This document shows positions 45,378 to 54,620 of a stretch of 64,000 nucleotides of DNA, piece after piece. Location of the stretch: NCBI GenBank assembly GCA_016712345.1, contig JADJRH010000011.1, forward strand, positions 3,038,001 through 3,102,000. The letters run 5' to 3'. How positions within the stretch are numbered: position 1 is the first letter of the stretch; each line of letters starts with the position of its first letter. A program made the position numbers and the translations under genes. Source of the stretch: Polyangiaceae bacterium. GTDB lineage: Bacteria; Myxococcota_A; Polyangia; Polyangiales; Polyangiaceae. The notes beneath the pieces are model-generated. The model was not told the origin of the DNA and ran no database searches. It worked only from the letters and a program-made list of their open reading frames with translations.

Positions 45378-47105
45378 TCACTTAGACTCTGTCAAAGCGT
45401 CGCGAAAAAAGGCGTTGTACTGAGGGTCGTTGTACCGGGCATAGTCAATGGCAAACGGCGCCACTTCACTCACCCCACCTTCGTGACGAATGGTAAGGGC
45501 CATGGGAGTTACCTTGCGGTAAGCCGCTTCAGGTGGAAGGTCTTCGTTGGTGGCGCCGCCCGCCGAAAACAAGGTGATGAGCTTGGCCTCAGGGTCGTCA
45601 TAAACAAGCCTAAACCCTTCAGCAACGCTCTCGTGCCCTCGAACAAGTGTACTCACGCCGAGCTTGTTTAAAAAGTGTTTGAGCTGCTTTCGACCAAACG
45701 GAAACCGTGCGTTCGCTTTTTGAAGATCAATCGGAATGGCATCTGCGTCGCTCGGATCGCTCCACAACATCTGAAAGCGAATCTCGGGATCGTTCAGCGA
45801 CGACAAGCCTGTGTACTTTTCTGCGAGCGTATCGTCGCGCGGAATTCCGGCGTGAACGAAGAGCGTTTTGTCAAATGCGTACGCAGTTGGAAGCTCTTCA
45901 AAAAGCCGCATGTAGCGCGCAAACACCTCCGTCGGCGCCACATCTTTGATCTCGTTCATTGCTTCACACGGGCGCACAGGTGCAAGCACCCGACCGTTGA
46001 TCTCCACGTAATATTCGTGGTTGCCGCGAAGCATTCGCACATGATCCGGTTCACTCACAAAGAGCTGCATGGCCGTGCGAAGCACGCCGTTATAACTGAA
46101 CCGACCGCGATCGATGTAATCACCCAAAAGCACCACCATGGGCCGCGGATGCTGCGTGGGATCACTCTTGTAAGCCGAAAGCTTTGCAAAAAAGTCGGCC
46201 TGCAAAAGCGCGCCTTTGAGGCACGAATAACAGCCGTGCAGATCCCCCACAACGAGCAGCTCACATCGCTCGCCCTGCGCGGGTTTGTCTGCGTACACAT
46301 GCCCGTCGAGAAAACGTGTACCCGGCGCCGCCGATGAAAAATCGCTCAAGGTGTCGAGCAAACCTTTGCCCGCGGCGCGCTGTTTTTCGAGCGTTGCGAC
46401 AACGCGATCGATGAGTTCCATATCGGCTTTTGCCTGCACCAAAAACGACTCTTTGTCTTTGGCGTACGGGTACTCAAACTCGCGGAAAAAAGGATGATCG
46501 GGGAGCGACGGTGACAGCGTTTTCGGCGTGGAGATGATCACCGCGCCGGGCTCCACTTCAGCGAGATCCGCATCACTCAACTCTTCAGACGCGGGCTCAA
46601 CCTCGGCGAGATCGTAGTCTTCAACCTCCACCGGCACGAAAAGAAGTTTGTAAAGCTCACGCCGAAACGCTTCTTCGTTGGGGTGGGTTGTGCCGTCGGC
46701 GAGCATTAGGTCGTCGACGCTCGCAAGCAGCTGCGAACGCGTTTTGTCATCAAAACGCCTGAAAAGCTCAAAGCAACGAAGCTTGGGTTTCGCTAAAACA
46801 AACTGCTCGGAGCTTTCACCCTCGGCGACACTTTCGGTGAAAAGCTCTTCAATTTGCCGCTGCGTTTCATCAATCACCAGATGAAAGTGATTGATGGTTC
46901 GCTCAATGTCGGCGTAGTGCTGATCGAGCTTCTCGCCCAAAATCGCACGCGCTCGCCCGACAACGAGCTTTCCAACGTAGTCGCGCACGTACGACTTTTC
47001 GGACTTGTCAAAGTTGCCGTCGATGTAACCGAACGCGGTGAGATAGAAGATCACCGCGAGCATTTGTTGCTCGGCAATGTTGGGGTCTGAGTGGAACGTG
47101 ATCAT
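45378..47105 (-). CDS. PPP-family metallophosphatase with N-terminal TerB-like domain
   Basis: 575 residues from ATG 47105. N-terminal half (about 10-190) is TerB-like helical: AFGYIDGNFDKSEKSYVRDYV and DDLMLADGTTHPNEEAFRREL show the acidic metal-site pattern of TerB proteins. From about residue 290: VVGDLHGCYSCL, LLGDYIDRGRFS, LRGNHEYY and FVHAGIPRD, the four PPP phosphatase motifs. The combination may link a stress or membrane sensor to protein dephosphorylation in a kinase-rich genome. Divergent from mmsA with a 90-base spacer. Confidence 0.82.
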   Translation of the reverse strand: MITFHSDPNIAEQQMLAVIFYLTAFGYIDGNFDKSEKSYVRDYVGKLVVGRARAILGEKLDQHYADIERTINHFHLVIDETQRQIEELFTESVAEGESSEQFVLAKPKLRCFELFRRFDDKTRSQLLASVDDLMLADGTTHPNEEAFRRELYKLLFVPVEVEDYDLAEVEPASEELSDADLAEVEPGAVIISTPKTLSPSLPDHPFFREFEYPYAKDKESFLVQAKADMELIDRVVATLEKQRAAGKGLLDTLSDFSSAAPGTRFLDGHVYADKPAQGERCELLVVGDLHGCYSCLKGALLQADFFAKLSAYKSDPTQHPRPMVVLLGDYIDRGRFSYNGVLRTAMQLFVSEPDHVRMLRGNHEYYVEINGRVLAPVRPCEAMNEIKDVAPTEVFARYMRLFEELPTAYAFDKTLFVHAGIPRDDTLAEKYTGLSSLNDPEIRFQMLWSDPSDADAIPIDLQKANARFPFGRKQLKHFLNKLGVSTLVRGHESVAEGFRLVYDDPEAKLITLFSAGGATNEDLPPEAAYRKVTPMALTIRHEGGVSEVAPFAIDYARYNDPQYNAFFRDALTESK

Positions 47106-47194
47106 CTTTGGCCTTGCTGCGCGGCGAAGCATACGGCATTCGAATCACTTCGCACCGGCATTGTGACTCCGGGCGGCACGAGGCATCGGCGGAC

Positions 47195-48689
47195 ATGGAA
47201 ACTTTGACGCATTGGATCAACGGTCAGGCAACCGGCGGCACGGGTGATCGCCGTGGTGAGGTGTTTAATCCCGCCACGGGTGAAGTACAAAAAAACGTTG
47301 TGTACGCATCGGTGGACGATGTGGATAACGCCGTTTTAACGGCCAAAAAAGCCGCCGCTGCGTGGAATCATTCATCCCTCGCCACGCGAACGCGCGTCCT
47401 GTTTTCGTTTCGCGAACTCGTGAACAAACACAAAGACGACATTGCTCGCATGCTCACGATGGAACACGGAAAAGTGTTTTCCGACGCCCAGGGTGAGGTG
47501 CAACGCGGGCTTGAAGTGATTGAGTTCGCCTGCGGTCTTTCACATCTCCTCAAAGGGGAGATCAGTGAAAACGTTTCCACCGATGTGGACTCTTACTCGC
47601 TCCGTCAACCCATTGGAGTCGTGGCCGGGATCACCCCATTCAACTTCCCCGCAATGGTTCCCATGTGGATGTACCCCATGGCCCTCGCGTGCGGAAACGC
47701 GTTTGTACTCAAACCGTCCGAGCGCGATCCGTCGGTTACCAATTTTTGTGCAGAACTCCTTCAAAAAGCCGGCCTACCCGACGGCGTGTTTAACGTTGTC
47801 CACGGCGACAAGGTGGCGGTAGACAGGTTGCTTGAGCACCCTGACATCGGCGCCGTCAGTTTTTGTCGGGTCTACCCCCATTGCCAAATACATCTACGAA
47901 ACAGGCACCAAAAACGGCAAACGCGTTCAGGCTTTGGGGGGTGCAAAAAACCATATGGTCGTTCTGCCAGATGCCGACATGGACCTGGCGGCCGATGCCG
48001 CAGTGGGGGCCGGTTACGGCTCGGCGGGAGAGCGCTGCATGGCTATCAGCGTTCTTGTGGCCGTTGGAAACGCAGCCGACAAACTTCTACCCAAAATCAA
48101 AGAACGTATCGCCGCCATGAAAGTTGGAAACGGGCTCGACCCCGCTTCTCAAATGGGGCCGCTCATAACCCGTCAACATCGCGACAAGGTGGCAAGCTAC
48201 GTTGCCAAGGGCGCCGAAGAAGGCGCTTCTGTTGTGGTAGATGGTAGAACGTTGCGCGTTCCCGGACACGAAAATGGCTTCTTTTTGGGGCCGTGTTTGC
48301 TCGACAACGTAGAGCCCAACATGGCCTGTTATCAAGACGAGATCTTTGGGCCGGTGCTCAGCATCACACGTGTCAAAACCTACCATGAGGCAATTGACCT
48401 GATTCACGCCCACCGCTACGCAAACGGCACCGCCCTCTTTACAAACGACGGCGGCGCCGCCCGCAAATTCCAACATGAAATTCAGGTGGGTATGGTAGGT
48501 ATAAACGTACCCATTCCCGTGCCCATGGCCTATTACTCTTTCGGTGGGTGGAAACAATCACTCTTCGGCGATTTGCACATTTACGGGCCCGATGGCATCC
48601 GTTTTTATACTCGCAACAAAGTGGTCATCGGGCGCTGGCCTGACCCGCGTTTCCGCGGGGTAGACCTGGGCTTTCCGCAAAACAAGTAA
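47195..48689 (+). CDS. mmsA: Methylmalonate-semialdehyde dehydrogenase (CoA-acylating), frameshifted at about 47860
   Basis: ATG 47195 (METLTHWINGQ) is the conserved start; earlier codons are non-conserved. ALDH hallmarks: GVVAGITPFNFPAMVP, VLKPSERDPS, then after the break GSTPIAKYIYE, catalytic Cys in SAGERCMA, DEIFGPVLS and SFGGWKQSLFGD, all as in MmsA/IolA. The frame breaks in the T5 run 47860-47864; removing one T joins GAVSF to VGSTPIAK. The joined protein is about 497 residues, normal for the family. It oxidises methylmalonate- or malonate-semialdehyde to acyl-CoA in valine or inositol breakdown. Confidence 0.85.
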
Positions 48690-48740
48690 ACCCACAATCA
48701 GCGCGTCGGGCCTACTGCAAACGAAGCCCGCATTTGATCG

Positions 48741-48778
48741 TTGACATGCGCGGCACATGCGAACATGTTTCGCACATG
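48741..48778 (+). promoter_or_regulatory. Promoter and overlapping dyad of the toxin-antitoxin pair
   Basis: TTGACA at 48741-48746 is followed after 17 bases by CATGTT (48764-48769), and transcription would start near the ATG at 48776, suggesting a leaderless message. An imperfect dyad (CATGCGAA at 48756-48763 and TTCGCACATG at 48769-48778) covers the -10 region and start codon. It fits an autoregulatory operator for the RHH antitoxin. Confidence 0.5.
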
Positions 48779-49030
48779 CCAGCGATGGTCCAGATCCGCA
48801 ACGTTCCCGATGACGTTCACGAAGCGCTCAAAGTCCGGGCGGCAAAGTTAAAACTAAGCATGAGCGACTACGTTCTTGCCGAGTTACGGCGCGCTCTCGA
48901 AACGCCGACGCCTGCCGAGTTTCTCGAAAAGCTGGCAAAAGGCCCAAAGAGTGCTCCCCTGAATCCGTCCGCGGCTGCAATCATTCGGGAAAATCGAGAA
49001 GTGGGCGATCGTAAACGACCCGCACGTTGA
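48776..49030 (+). CDS. FitA/VapB-type ribbon-helix-helix antitoxin
   Basis: 84 residues from ATG 48776; ATG 48785 is an alternative. The N-terminal RHH motif reads MVQIRNVPDDVHEALKVRA followed by KLSMSDYVLAELRRAL, as in FitA-like antitoxins. The Arg/Lys-rich C-terminal tail would bind the PIN toxin. It lies nine bases upstream of the toxin gene and downstream of a promoter/operator dyad, giving the usual conditional cooperativity layout. Confidence 0.82.
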   Translation: MPAMVQIRNVPDDVHEALKVRAAKLKLSMSDYVLAELRRALETPTPAEFLEKLAKGPKSAPLNPSAAAIIRENREVGDRKRPAR

Positions 49031-49039
49031 GCTTCCACA

Positions 49040-49450
49040 ATGCTCGTCTTGGACGCATCTGTCATTGTTGAATTGCTACTTCAGACCCCGCTTGGAGAAG
49101 CGGTCGCCACCGAACTTGGCCGTCGAGTGGATACTTGGCACGCACCCACCCTATTGGACATTGAGGTGCTGCAAACGCTGGGTAGATTGGAGCGCTCGCG
49201 AGCTGTACCTCCAAGACAGATCGCTCTGGCCATGGAGCGTTTTCGGGAGATGCCCATTGGCAAACATCCCCATGAGCCGTTCTTCGACCGCATCTGGCGC
49301 CTGCGCCCAAACCTGACGGCATATGATGCCTGTTATGTGGCACTCGCGGAAGCGCTGCGCGCACCGCTGCTTACCGCGGATGAACGGCTTGGCCAGGCCA
49401 TCCTAAAAGCCAAGGCGCGAGTGCCGGTTGTTCAAATACGCGCCACCTAG
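49040..49450 (+). CDS. vapC: VapC-type PIN domain ribonuclease toxin
   Basis: 136 residues. PIN-domain acidic residues are in MLVLDASVIVELLL (Asp), PTLLDIEVLQTLGRL (Glu) and LTAYDACYVALAEAL with a late Asp in LLTADERLGQA. VapC enzymes are Mg-dependent tRNA or rRNA cleaving toxins, neutralised by the adjacent antitoxin. Small gap and same strand support one operon. No mobile element borders are visible nearby. Confidence 0.85.
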   Translation: MLVLDASVIVELLLQTPLGEAVATELGRRVDTWHAPTLLDIEVLQTLGRLERSRAVPPRQIALAMERFREMPIGKHPHEPFFDRIWRLRPNLTAYDACYVALAEALRAPLLTADERLGQAILKAKARVPVVQIRAT

Positions 49451-49500
49451 ACCATCGCACTTCGAGGCACTACACCAGCGAAACCGGCCGGGTTTCTCGT

Positions 49501-51122
49501 TCAAATCAAGAATAACAGCTCTTTTGCGGCGCGTTCACCTTCTGCGGAGCCGCCGTTCATGTACCCTTGAAAGTCTACCGAGGTGTGCTCGCCGCCAAAG
49601 AGAATGGGGCCTTGACGCGCCTTTTCATACCCGCAAAACGTTGTGTATTGACCGGGTTGATAATAAGCGTACGCCAGCTTGGCGAATGGGCTCTTTTTAT
49701 AAATCGATTGAATGGCCTTGCCGTTCCACTGGCCGGTCGCGCCGGGCAACACCTGTTGGAGTCTACCCAGCATGGTGCTGACGTCGTTGGCCACACCTGA
49801 ATTTTGGATGGTGCCGAAGGGTGTGTTGGCTTTAAGAGCTTGGGTAACCGAGCCGCCGGAGAAACAATTGATAATACCCGCCGCTCCCGGTTGAGCGCGG
49901 CTGACTTCCCAACTCGACTGTAAACCGTTGTCAGAATAGGCGGCGCCGTTGGCAATGCCGGGCCAAGCGCCCGTTTGATTCCAATACCTTTGGTTGAATT
50001 GAAGTTGAGTCTTGCCGTTGTCGCTGCGCCCGAGGTTGTTGATCGCGCAGATTTTGAGCAAGTCAAACCCGGCCTGCGCCGTATCAAGTTCACGCAATAT
50101 AGCAAAGGGTACACAAAGGACCGCGTAGTCCACCGTTTTGACCACGGTTGACATACCCACCTTAAACGTAAGTTCTACCCTTGTTGCCGGCGTTTTTTTG
50201 ATTTTGACAAGGGAGTGCCCAAGCTTAATGCTAGACCCAATTCCCAGGTGATTGGCAATAGCCTGGGGCAAGAGCTGGTTACCACCTCGAATGTGATAGG
50301 CCTCGTCCGACTCGCCGAACATGGCAAACGTGTTGGGGTTGGGTTGGTAACCGAGAAGGTAGATCAGGTTGAGCGACGCCTGTTGAGTGGTGTCCGCCCC
50401 ATATTCAATGTTGTAGGCGGCATCGAGAAGTTGACCCATGGGGGAGCCGTGCCCACCGGGAACGCGCGTTTCAATCCAGTCGTAGATGCTCAACGCGTCG
50501 AGCGTTTCACCCTCGGCGGTAAAGTCGTTATAAAGGGTGGGAAACGGCGCATCGTCAACATCGGCGGAAACGGCGTCGTACACCGGTTCAAAGTCGATTT
50601 CAGCCTGAGCGCGTGGGTAATAACTTCCAAAAAACTTGTAGGTATCTTCAGACCCGGGCGGCTCGGCGGCGACAACGGCGTCAATGGAAGGTTAAACCGT
50701 TTGCACAAGGCGATAATGCTCTTGTGGCCGCTGTCTACGAGTTCACCTCCCCATTCTGCAACTTGACCACCAAAGTAGTCAAAGTTGGTGAACATGCGCC
50801 CGCCGATGCGGTTTGACGCTTCATACACCGTGCTGGAAACGTTTTTGTCTTTGAGCGCCAGCGCACACGCGAGCCCGGCAATACCACCCCCAACAATGGC
50901 AACCTCGGCGTTGTTGGCAGCTTTTGCAGAACGAGGCAACGCCAGCGCCGCCGCCCCCGCCGCCGCTCCAAAGAGCACATCACGGCGGCCGACGCCGCGC
51001 ACTTTTTCAGCGCGAACGGCGCGCTCTTCTCGCAAACCTGAAAGCGACAGGTTGTGTGCACGTGCGGCGCGCATGTCTGAAAAAAGGCTTCTGAGAGCGC
51101 GCATGAGCGGAGTTTTCGCCAT
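49501..51122 (-). CDS. Flavin monoamine/L-amino-acid oxidase-like protein, frameshifted at about 50685
   Basis: ATG 51122. A Tat-like leader RRDVLFGAAAGAAALALP precedes FAD motifs VAIVGGGIAGLACALAL and YEASNRIGGRMFTNF. The frame is lost at about 50683-50687 (CCATTGACG); adding one base joins RFNLPL to DAVVAAEPPG and continues to 49501. The C-terminal FAD closure is ILFGGEHTSVDFQGYMNGG. Whole protein about 540 residues, normal for monoamine oxidase-like enzymes. Substrate unknown. It is exported and convergent with the PIN toxin gene. Confidence 0.8.
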
Positions 51123-51249
51123 GGAACAACATCCTCCTGGACGACGGTTGCGGGCGGGGGCCGCGACTTAAAGCGAACGAAAAGCATAACCTTTTGCCAT
51201 TTCGTTGGAAACAGTTCTCACGGGCTCTTTCGACTTGTACAAAGGGAGC

Positions 51250-52425
51250 GTGCTTTTGCGCTTTTTTCACCGGGGCAACTGGGCAACCTTCGTACTCGCG
51301 TTTGCGCTCGGATGTGGAATGCCCGCCGAGGCCAAAGATCACGAGCGTCGCGGCAATGCCGCGCTCGCTGCCGGCCGTTACGGTGAGGCGCTCGCCGCAT
51401 TCAGTCGAGCGCGTGAACTTGCCCCCAGCGACCCTTCCCTTCAGCGCGCCATGATGCGAGCACGTGTACACTTAATTGCCGACGATCCAACAAGACTCGC
51501 CGCCGATCAAGTTGACGACGCGCGGTATGAAGCGCAAACGCTGCTCGACGTTGAGCCCGACAAAAAAGCCGTTTACCTGACTGCGCTCGCTCAACTTTCA
51601 CTTCGGGAAGGTAAGACGGACGACGCCAAAACCAAACTGGATGAAGCGCTCAAGGCCGATGCACAAAACGCTTTGGCGCACGCCGCGTTGGGTACACTTT
51701 ACCTAGCGCGCAAAGACGGTGCGGCCCTCGCCAAGGCTGAATTTGCGGCGGCTCTCAACTCCAATCCCAATCACTTCGGCGCGCTTGTGGCGCTTGCCCG
51801 TATTAAAGCGAACGAGGGGGATCTCGCGGGAGCGGTTGAAAAACTGCAAGCATCCCTCCTCGTGCGCGACGACGCGGCGGCGCGTCTTACCCTTGGAACG
51901 GTGCTCGCGCAGCAGCAAAAGCCCGTCGATGCAATCCTTCATTTGCAACGCGCCGTGGAGTTGGATCCCAAAAACATCGACGCGCTTTTTGCCTTGGGTC
52001 AGGCCTTTTTGTCTGCCGGTAAACTCGACGAAGCGGAACGCGCGCTGAGCGCCGTCGCCGCTTCAAGGCCCGATGCGAACGTGCTTACCGCGCTTGGATT
52101 TGCGCTCTCTCGACAGAAAAAATGGGAGCAGGCGCGATCGGTATTCGACCAGGCGCTCGCGCGGGACCAAACGTTTGCGCCCGCACACTACGGCATGGCC
52201 ATGGCGCTCGAAGCGCTTGGAAAAACCGATGAGGCGCTCACCCATTATCGAGTGGTTGTAAGCCTGGGCGAACGCGACAAATCGCTTGGCGACATCACCC
52301 GCGATGCCGAGAAAAAAATCGCCGGTCTGACGGCGGATCCCGCCGCCTCCGCCTCGGCGTCGGCTCGCCCCGCCGCACCATTTCAGGGACCGTTGGGCGC
52401 CGACCCCCTCAACTCACGACGTTAG
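51250..52425 (+). CDS. TPR-repeat lipoprotein
   Basis: About 391 residues; GTG 51250 is chosen just before the signal (LLRFFHRGNWATFVLAFALGCG), but TTG 51205 or TTG 51256 are possible. Lipobox FALGC. Then at least eight tetratricopeptide repeats, recognisable as A-x2-ALG-x3-L-x8-A patterns (ALAHAALGTLYLA, LVALARIKANEGDLAGAVEKL, ALFALGQAFLSAGKLDEAERAL, AMALEALGKTDEALTHY). The end is Ala/Pro-rich. Acts as a protein scaffold at the envelope; partner unknown. Confidence 0.75.
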   Translation: MLLRFFHRGNWATFVLAFALGCGMPAEAKDHERRGNAALAAGRYGEALAAFSRARELAPSDPSLQRAMMRARVHLIADDPTRLAADQVDDARYEAQTLLDVEPDKKAVYLTALAQLSLREGKTDDAKTKLDEALKADAQNALAHAALGTLYLARKDGAALAKAEFAAALNSNPNHFGALVALARIKANEGDLAGAVEKLQASLLVRDDAAARLTLGTVLAQQQKPVDAILHLQRAVELDPKNIDALFALGQAFLSAGKLDEAERALSAVAASRPDANVLTALGFALSRQKKWEQARSVFDQALARDQTFAPAHYGMAMALEALGKTDEALTHYRVVVSLGERDKSLGDITRDAEKKIAGLTADPAASASASARPAAPFQGPLGADPLNSRR

Positions 52426-52473
52426 AAAAATTGGATGTGTCGCCGGCGGGCTTGGAAACGCCTCGCAGTCGAT

Positions 52474-52550
52474 GTGTACACTTTTTGACCTGCCTCAGCT
52501 TTTGACAAATCGGCGTACACGTTCACAGTGCGTACGCTGACATGCGTACA
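52474..52550. other. Cluster of GTACAC-type words in a convergent spacer
   Basis: The 133-base gap between two convergent genes contains GTGTACAC (52474), GCGTACAC (52513), the palindrome GCGTACGC (52530) and GCGTACAC (52544), roughly every 15-40 bases. No hairpin terminator is evident. It is the densest grouping of this word family I noticed. Confidence 0.4.
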
Positions 52551-52558
52551 CATGTTTA

Positions 52559-52843
52559 TCATCCGCCGTGGCTCAAATACACGCGCTCGGCGACGACGAT
52601 GTAATGGTATGCGTACCCAAGCGCGCATGCGACGAGCGCCGCCGGCACCGCCGCCGTCTGGAAAAAGCGGTGCGCGTTGCGTACACGTTGCTCTTCAGGT
52701 TTTGAAAGCTCGGTGCGTGCGGCAACGAGCACCTTTGCTGAAAACGCCGCGTCAACCGGCACATTCTCAAGCGCGCGCACGGCCGCGTCGGCTTGTTGAA
52801 ACATGGCCTCCTCGTGACCGCTCTCCGACTCATTCCGACTCAT
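52559..52843 (-). CDS. Small membrane protein coupled to the ECF sigma factor, putative anti-sigma factor
   Basis: 94 residues. ATG 52843 overlaps the sigma stop as ATGA, implying translational coupling. The N-terminal half is acidic and helical; one transmembrane segment (AAVPAALVACALGYAYHYIVVA, about 64-85) follows. No HxxxCxxC zinc anti-sigma motif is present, so it would be a non-ZAS type. The role is inferred from operon position and topology. Confidence 0.55.
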   Translation of the reverse strand: MSRNESESGHEEAMFQQADAAVRALENVPVDAAFSAKVLVAARTELSKPEEQRVRNAHRFFQTAAVPAALVACALGYAYHYIVVAERVYLSHGG

Positions 52844-53421
52844 ACGATCGGCCCTTTCAAACCATGCGCTCCACCTTGACGATTGCCTTTTTCGAGCGCT
52901 TTCGCAAGCTCCAAACGCGCACGCCGAAGCCTCTGCCTGACTGCCTCGGCGCTCAGACCCAACACTTGTCCCGCAGCGTGCGCTTCCATCCCCTCACCCA
53001 CAACGAGCAAAAGTACCTCCCGGTGATCGGCGGCAATGGAGTTGAGTGCCGCTTCGGCTCGAAGCGCCGTTCGACGCGCATCCACCTCATGATCCGGCGG
53101 CGCAGCCACTTGGGTAGATTGGCTGCCAAACTCAAAAATGCGTGCCACGTCCAGTATCGACCAGCGGCGAAAGCTTCTGTATCGATTGCGAGCGACCGTA
53201 AAGATCCACGCGGCAAGATCTGAATCGGGCCGCAGCTTGACCGCATCACGCGCGACCTGAAGCCATGTGTCTTGAAACAGGTCGTCGGCCACGTCGCGCC
53301 GACCCGACAGTCTCAACAAAAATTGATAAATGCGGCCGTGGTACAAAGTGTACACACGCGTCAGCGCAGTTGCGTCGCCGCTCTGGAGGCGCGTGATCAG
53401 CTGCGCGTCGTCGGAACCCAC
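52840..53421 (-). CDS. ECF-type RNA polymerase sigma factor
   Basis: About 193 residues from GTG 53421; the frame is open to an ATG at 53514. Region 2: DAQLITRLQSGD, LLRLSGRRDVADDLFQDTWLQV, and AAWIFTVARNRYRSFRRW. Region 4: LNSIAADHREVLLLVVGEGMEAHAAGQVLGLSAEAVRQRLRRARLEL, the usual helix-turn-helix. It should direct RNA polymerase to a small regulon, controlled by the overlapping small membrane protein. Confidence 0.87.
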   Translation of the reverse strand: MGSDDAQLITRLQSGDATALTRVYTLYHGRIYQFLLRLSGRRDVADDLFQDTWLQVARDAVKLRPDSDLAAWIFTVARNRYRSFRRWSILDVARIFEFGSQSTQVAAPPDHEVDARRTALRAEAALNSIAADHREVLLLVVGEGMEAHAAGQVLGLSAEAVRQRLRRARLELAKALEKGNRQGGAHGLKGPIV

Positions 53422-53571
53422 GCCCGTCACAGCGCACCAGGAAAACGAGCGTGACAAGTTTTTTTGCGTTGGCCGTTTTTTTACCGATCGCACTTTTTTT
53501 GTCACGCCCCCCATCGGTACGCGCTGATCCCAAAAAACGGCGCTTCGGCGCCAAGGCGAGGAGACGAGGCC

Positions 53572-53937
53572 ATGTGGGATTTTTTTATTGAGGGCGGCTT
53601 TGGCATGTGGGCCATTCTTTTCATTGGCCTGGGCCTTTTGGCCGCCACGGGACGATTTGTTGCCAAACCTGAAAAAAGGCGGCTCGCTTTTATCGGCTCA
53701 CTTGCCCTCGCGACAACGTTTTCAATGTTGTACACAACGGTTGTTGACCTCGGAACCGTGTTCGGGGTGATCGCGAACCCCGACAAAATTCCCACCGAAC
53801 AAATGAGCCGCATTTTGCTCCAGGGGCTAAAGGAGTGTACACGTCCAATGTCATTTGGATTGGTGATCCTGACAGTGGCTGCTCTGCTGTTTTCAGCCGG
53901 TTTAGCTCGACTCCGCGCGCCTGCTCCCGAAAAGTGA
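53572..53937 (+). CDS. Small membrane protein (MotA/TolQ/ExbB-like)
   Basis: 121 residues from ATG 53572 with GAGGAG about eight bases upstream. Three hydrophobic helices: WAILFIGLGLLAATG, LAFIGSLALATTFSMLYTTVVDLGTVFGVI and PMSFGLVILTVAALLFSAGL. The middle helix and Thr/Val pattern resemble a shortened ExbB/TolQ/MotA channel family member, but it lacks the full length. Divergent from the sigma factor gene. Confidence 0.6.
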   Translation: MWDFFIEGGFGMWAILFIGLGLLAATGRFVAKPEKRRLAFIGSLALATTFSMLYTTVVDLGTVFGVIANPDKIPTEQMSRILLQGLKECTRPMSFGLVILTVAALLFSAGLARLRAPAPEK

Positions 53938-53948
53938 GGTTAGGCCAA

Positions 53949-54617
53949 TTAAGGGGGGACAGCGGCCGGATCTGCAACAATGGCCTGGGTAAATCGCTGT
54001 CGAAGATAAAATGCGCGCGGAATCGTAGAGAGCTTCTCACCGTCTTGACCGAAAGCCGACGTGCGCACACCGCCGTTTCGCGCTTTGGGTCGCGCTTGCA
54101 ACCATCTACCCACGCGGCCGTTTAAACATTCAACCTTACCTGCGCCGACGAGCCCCACAATTTCGTCAAAATCGGCGGCGAGGACGCGCTCCTGCTCTTG
54201 GGTAGGTTCCCAAAAGACAGCGCGGCCCACCCGGCTGGGGCTCCCCACACTTTTGATAATGGGTAGCCAAAGAACCCGCGCCAATTTGTGCCGAATGTGC
54301 GAATCTACCCAGCTTGCATATTCGGCCTGAAGAAGAGAAAATGTACACACGAAAGTGGCTTCCAAAACTCGGCCCGAATCGCTCACCGGGACGGTTTTCA
54401 ACTCCACACCGAGCGTTGGGAAGTCCACTTCAGAATGGACGCCGGAGGCACCCAGCGCCGCTTCTATCAAACCGCCTATCTTTCCTTTGGCGCGCGATCT
54501 ACCCTCGGCGTGACCGGCCAAAGCGCTCGCGATTTCGACCACACTTCGACCTTCAAGCAACGCGGCACGCATGGCAAGTTCCGCCACACTTTGGGGCGGC
54601 GGCGGCCACTGCTCCAC
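53949..54617 (-). CDS. mutH: MutH-like DNA mismatch repair endonuclease
   Basis: 222 residues from GTG 54617. MutH catalytic motif is intact: DFPTLGVELKTVPV gives D65, E72 and K74, with the same spacing as E. coli MutH D70-E77-K79, plus an upstream LIEAALGA Glu. Other conserved pieces are ATFVCTFSLL, KLARVLWLPI, LQARPKARNGGVRTSAFG and PRAFYLRQRFT. MutH nicks unmethylated GATC strands next to mismatches in Gammaproteobacteria; Sau3AI is related. It lies three bases after a CoA-binding protein gene. No Dam methylase is in the window. Confidence 0.88.
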   Translation of the reverse strand: MEQWPPPPQSVAELAMRAALLEGRSVVEIASALAGHAEGRSRAKGKIGGLIEAALGASGVHSEVDFPTLGVELKTVPVSDSGRVLEATFVCTFSLLQAEYASWVDSHIRHKLARVLWLPIIKSVGSPSRVGRAVFWEPTQEQERVLAADFDEIVGLVGAGKVECLNGRVGRWLQARPKARNGGVRTSAFGQDGEKLSTIPRAFYLRQRFTQAIVADPAAVPP

Positions 54618-54620
54618 GTT

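Noticed and set aside
45675..46337. 220-codon open frame on the plus strand
   Set aside because: Antisense to the PPP phosphatase motifs; composition is that of a shadow frame.
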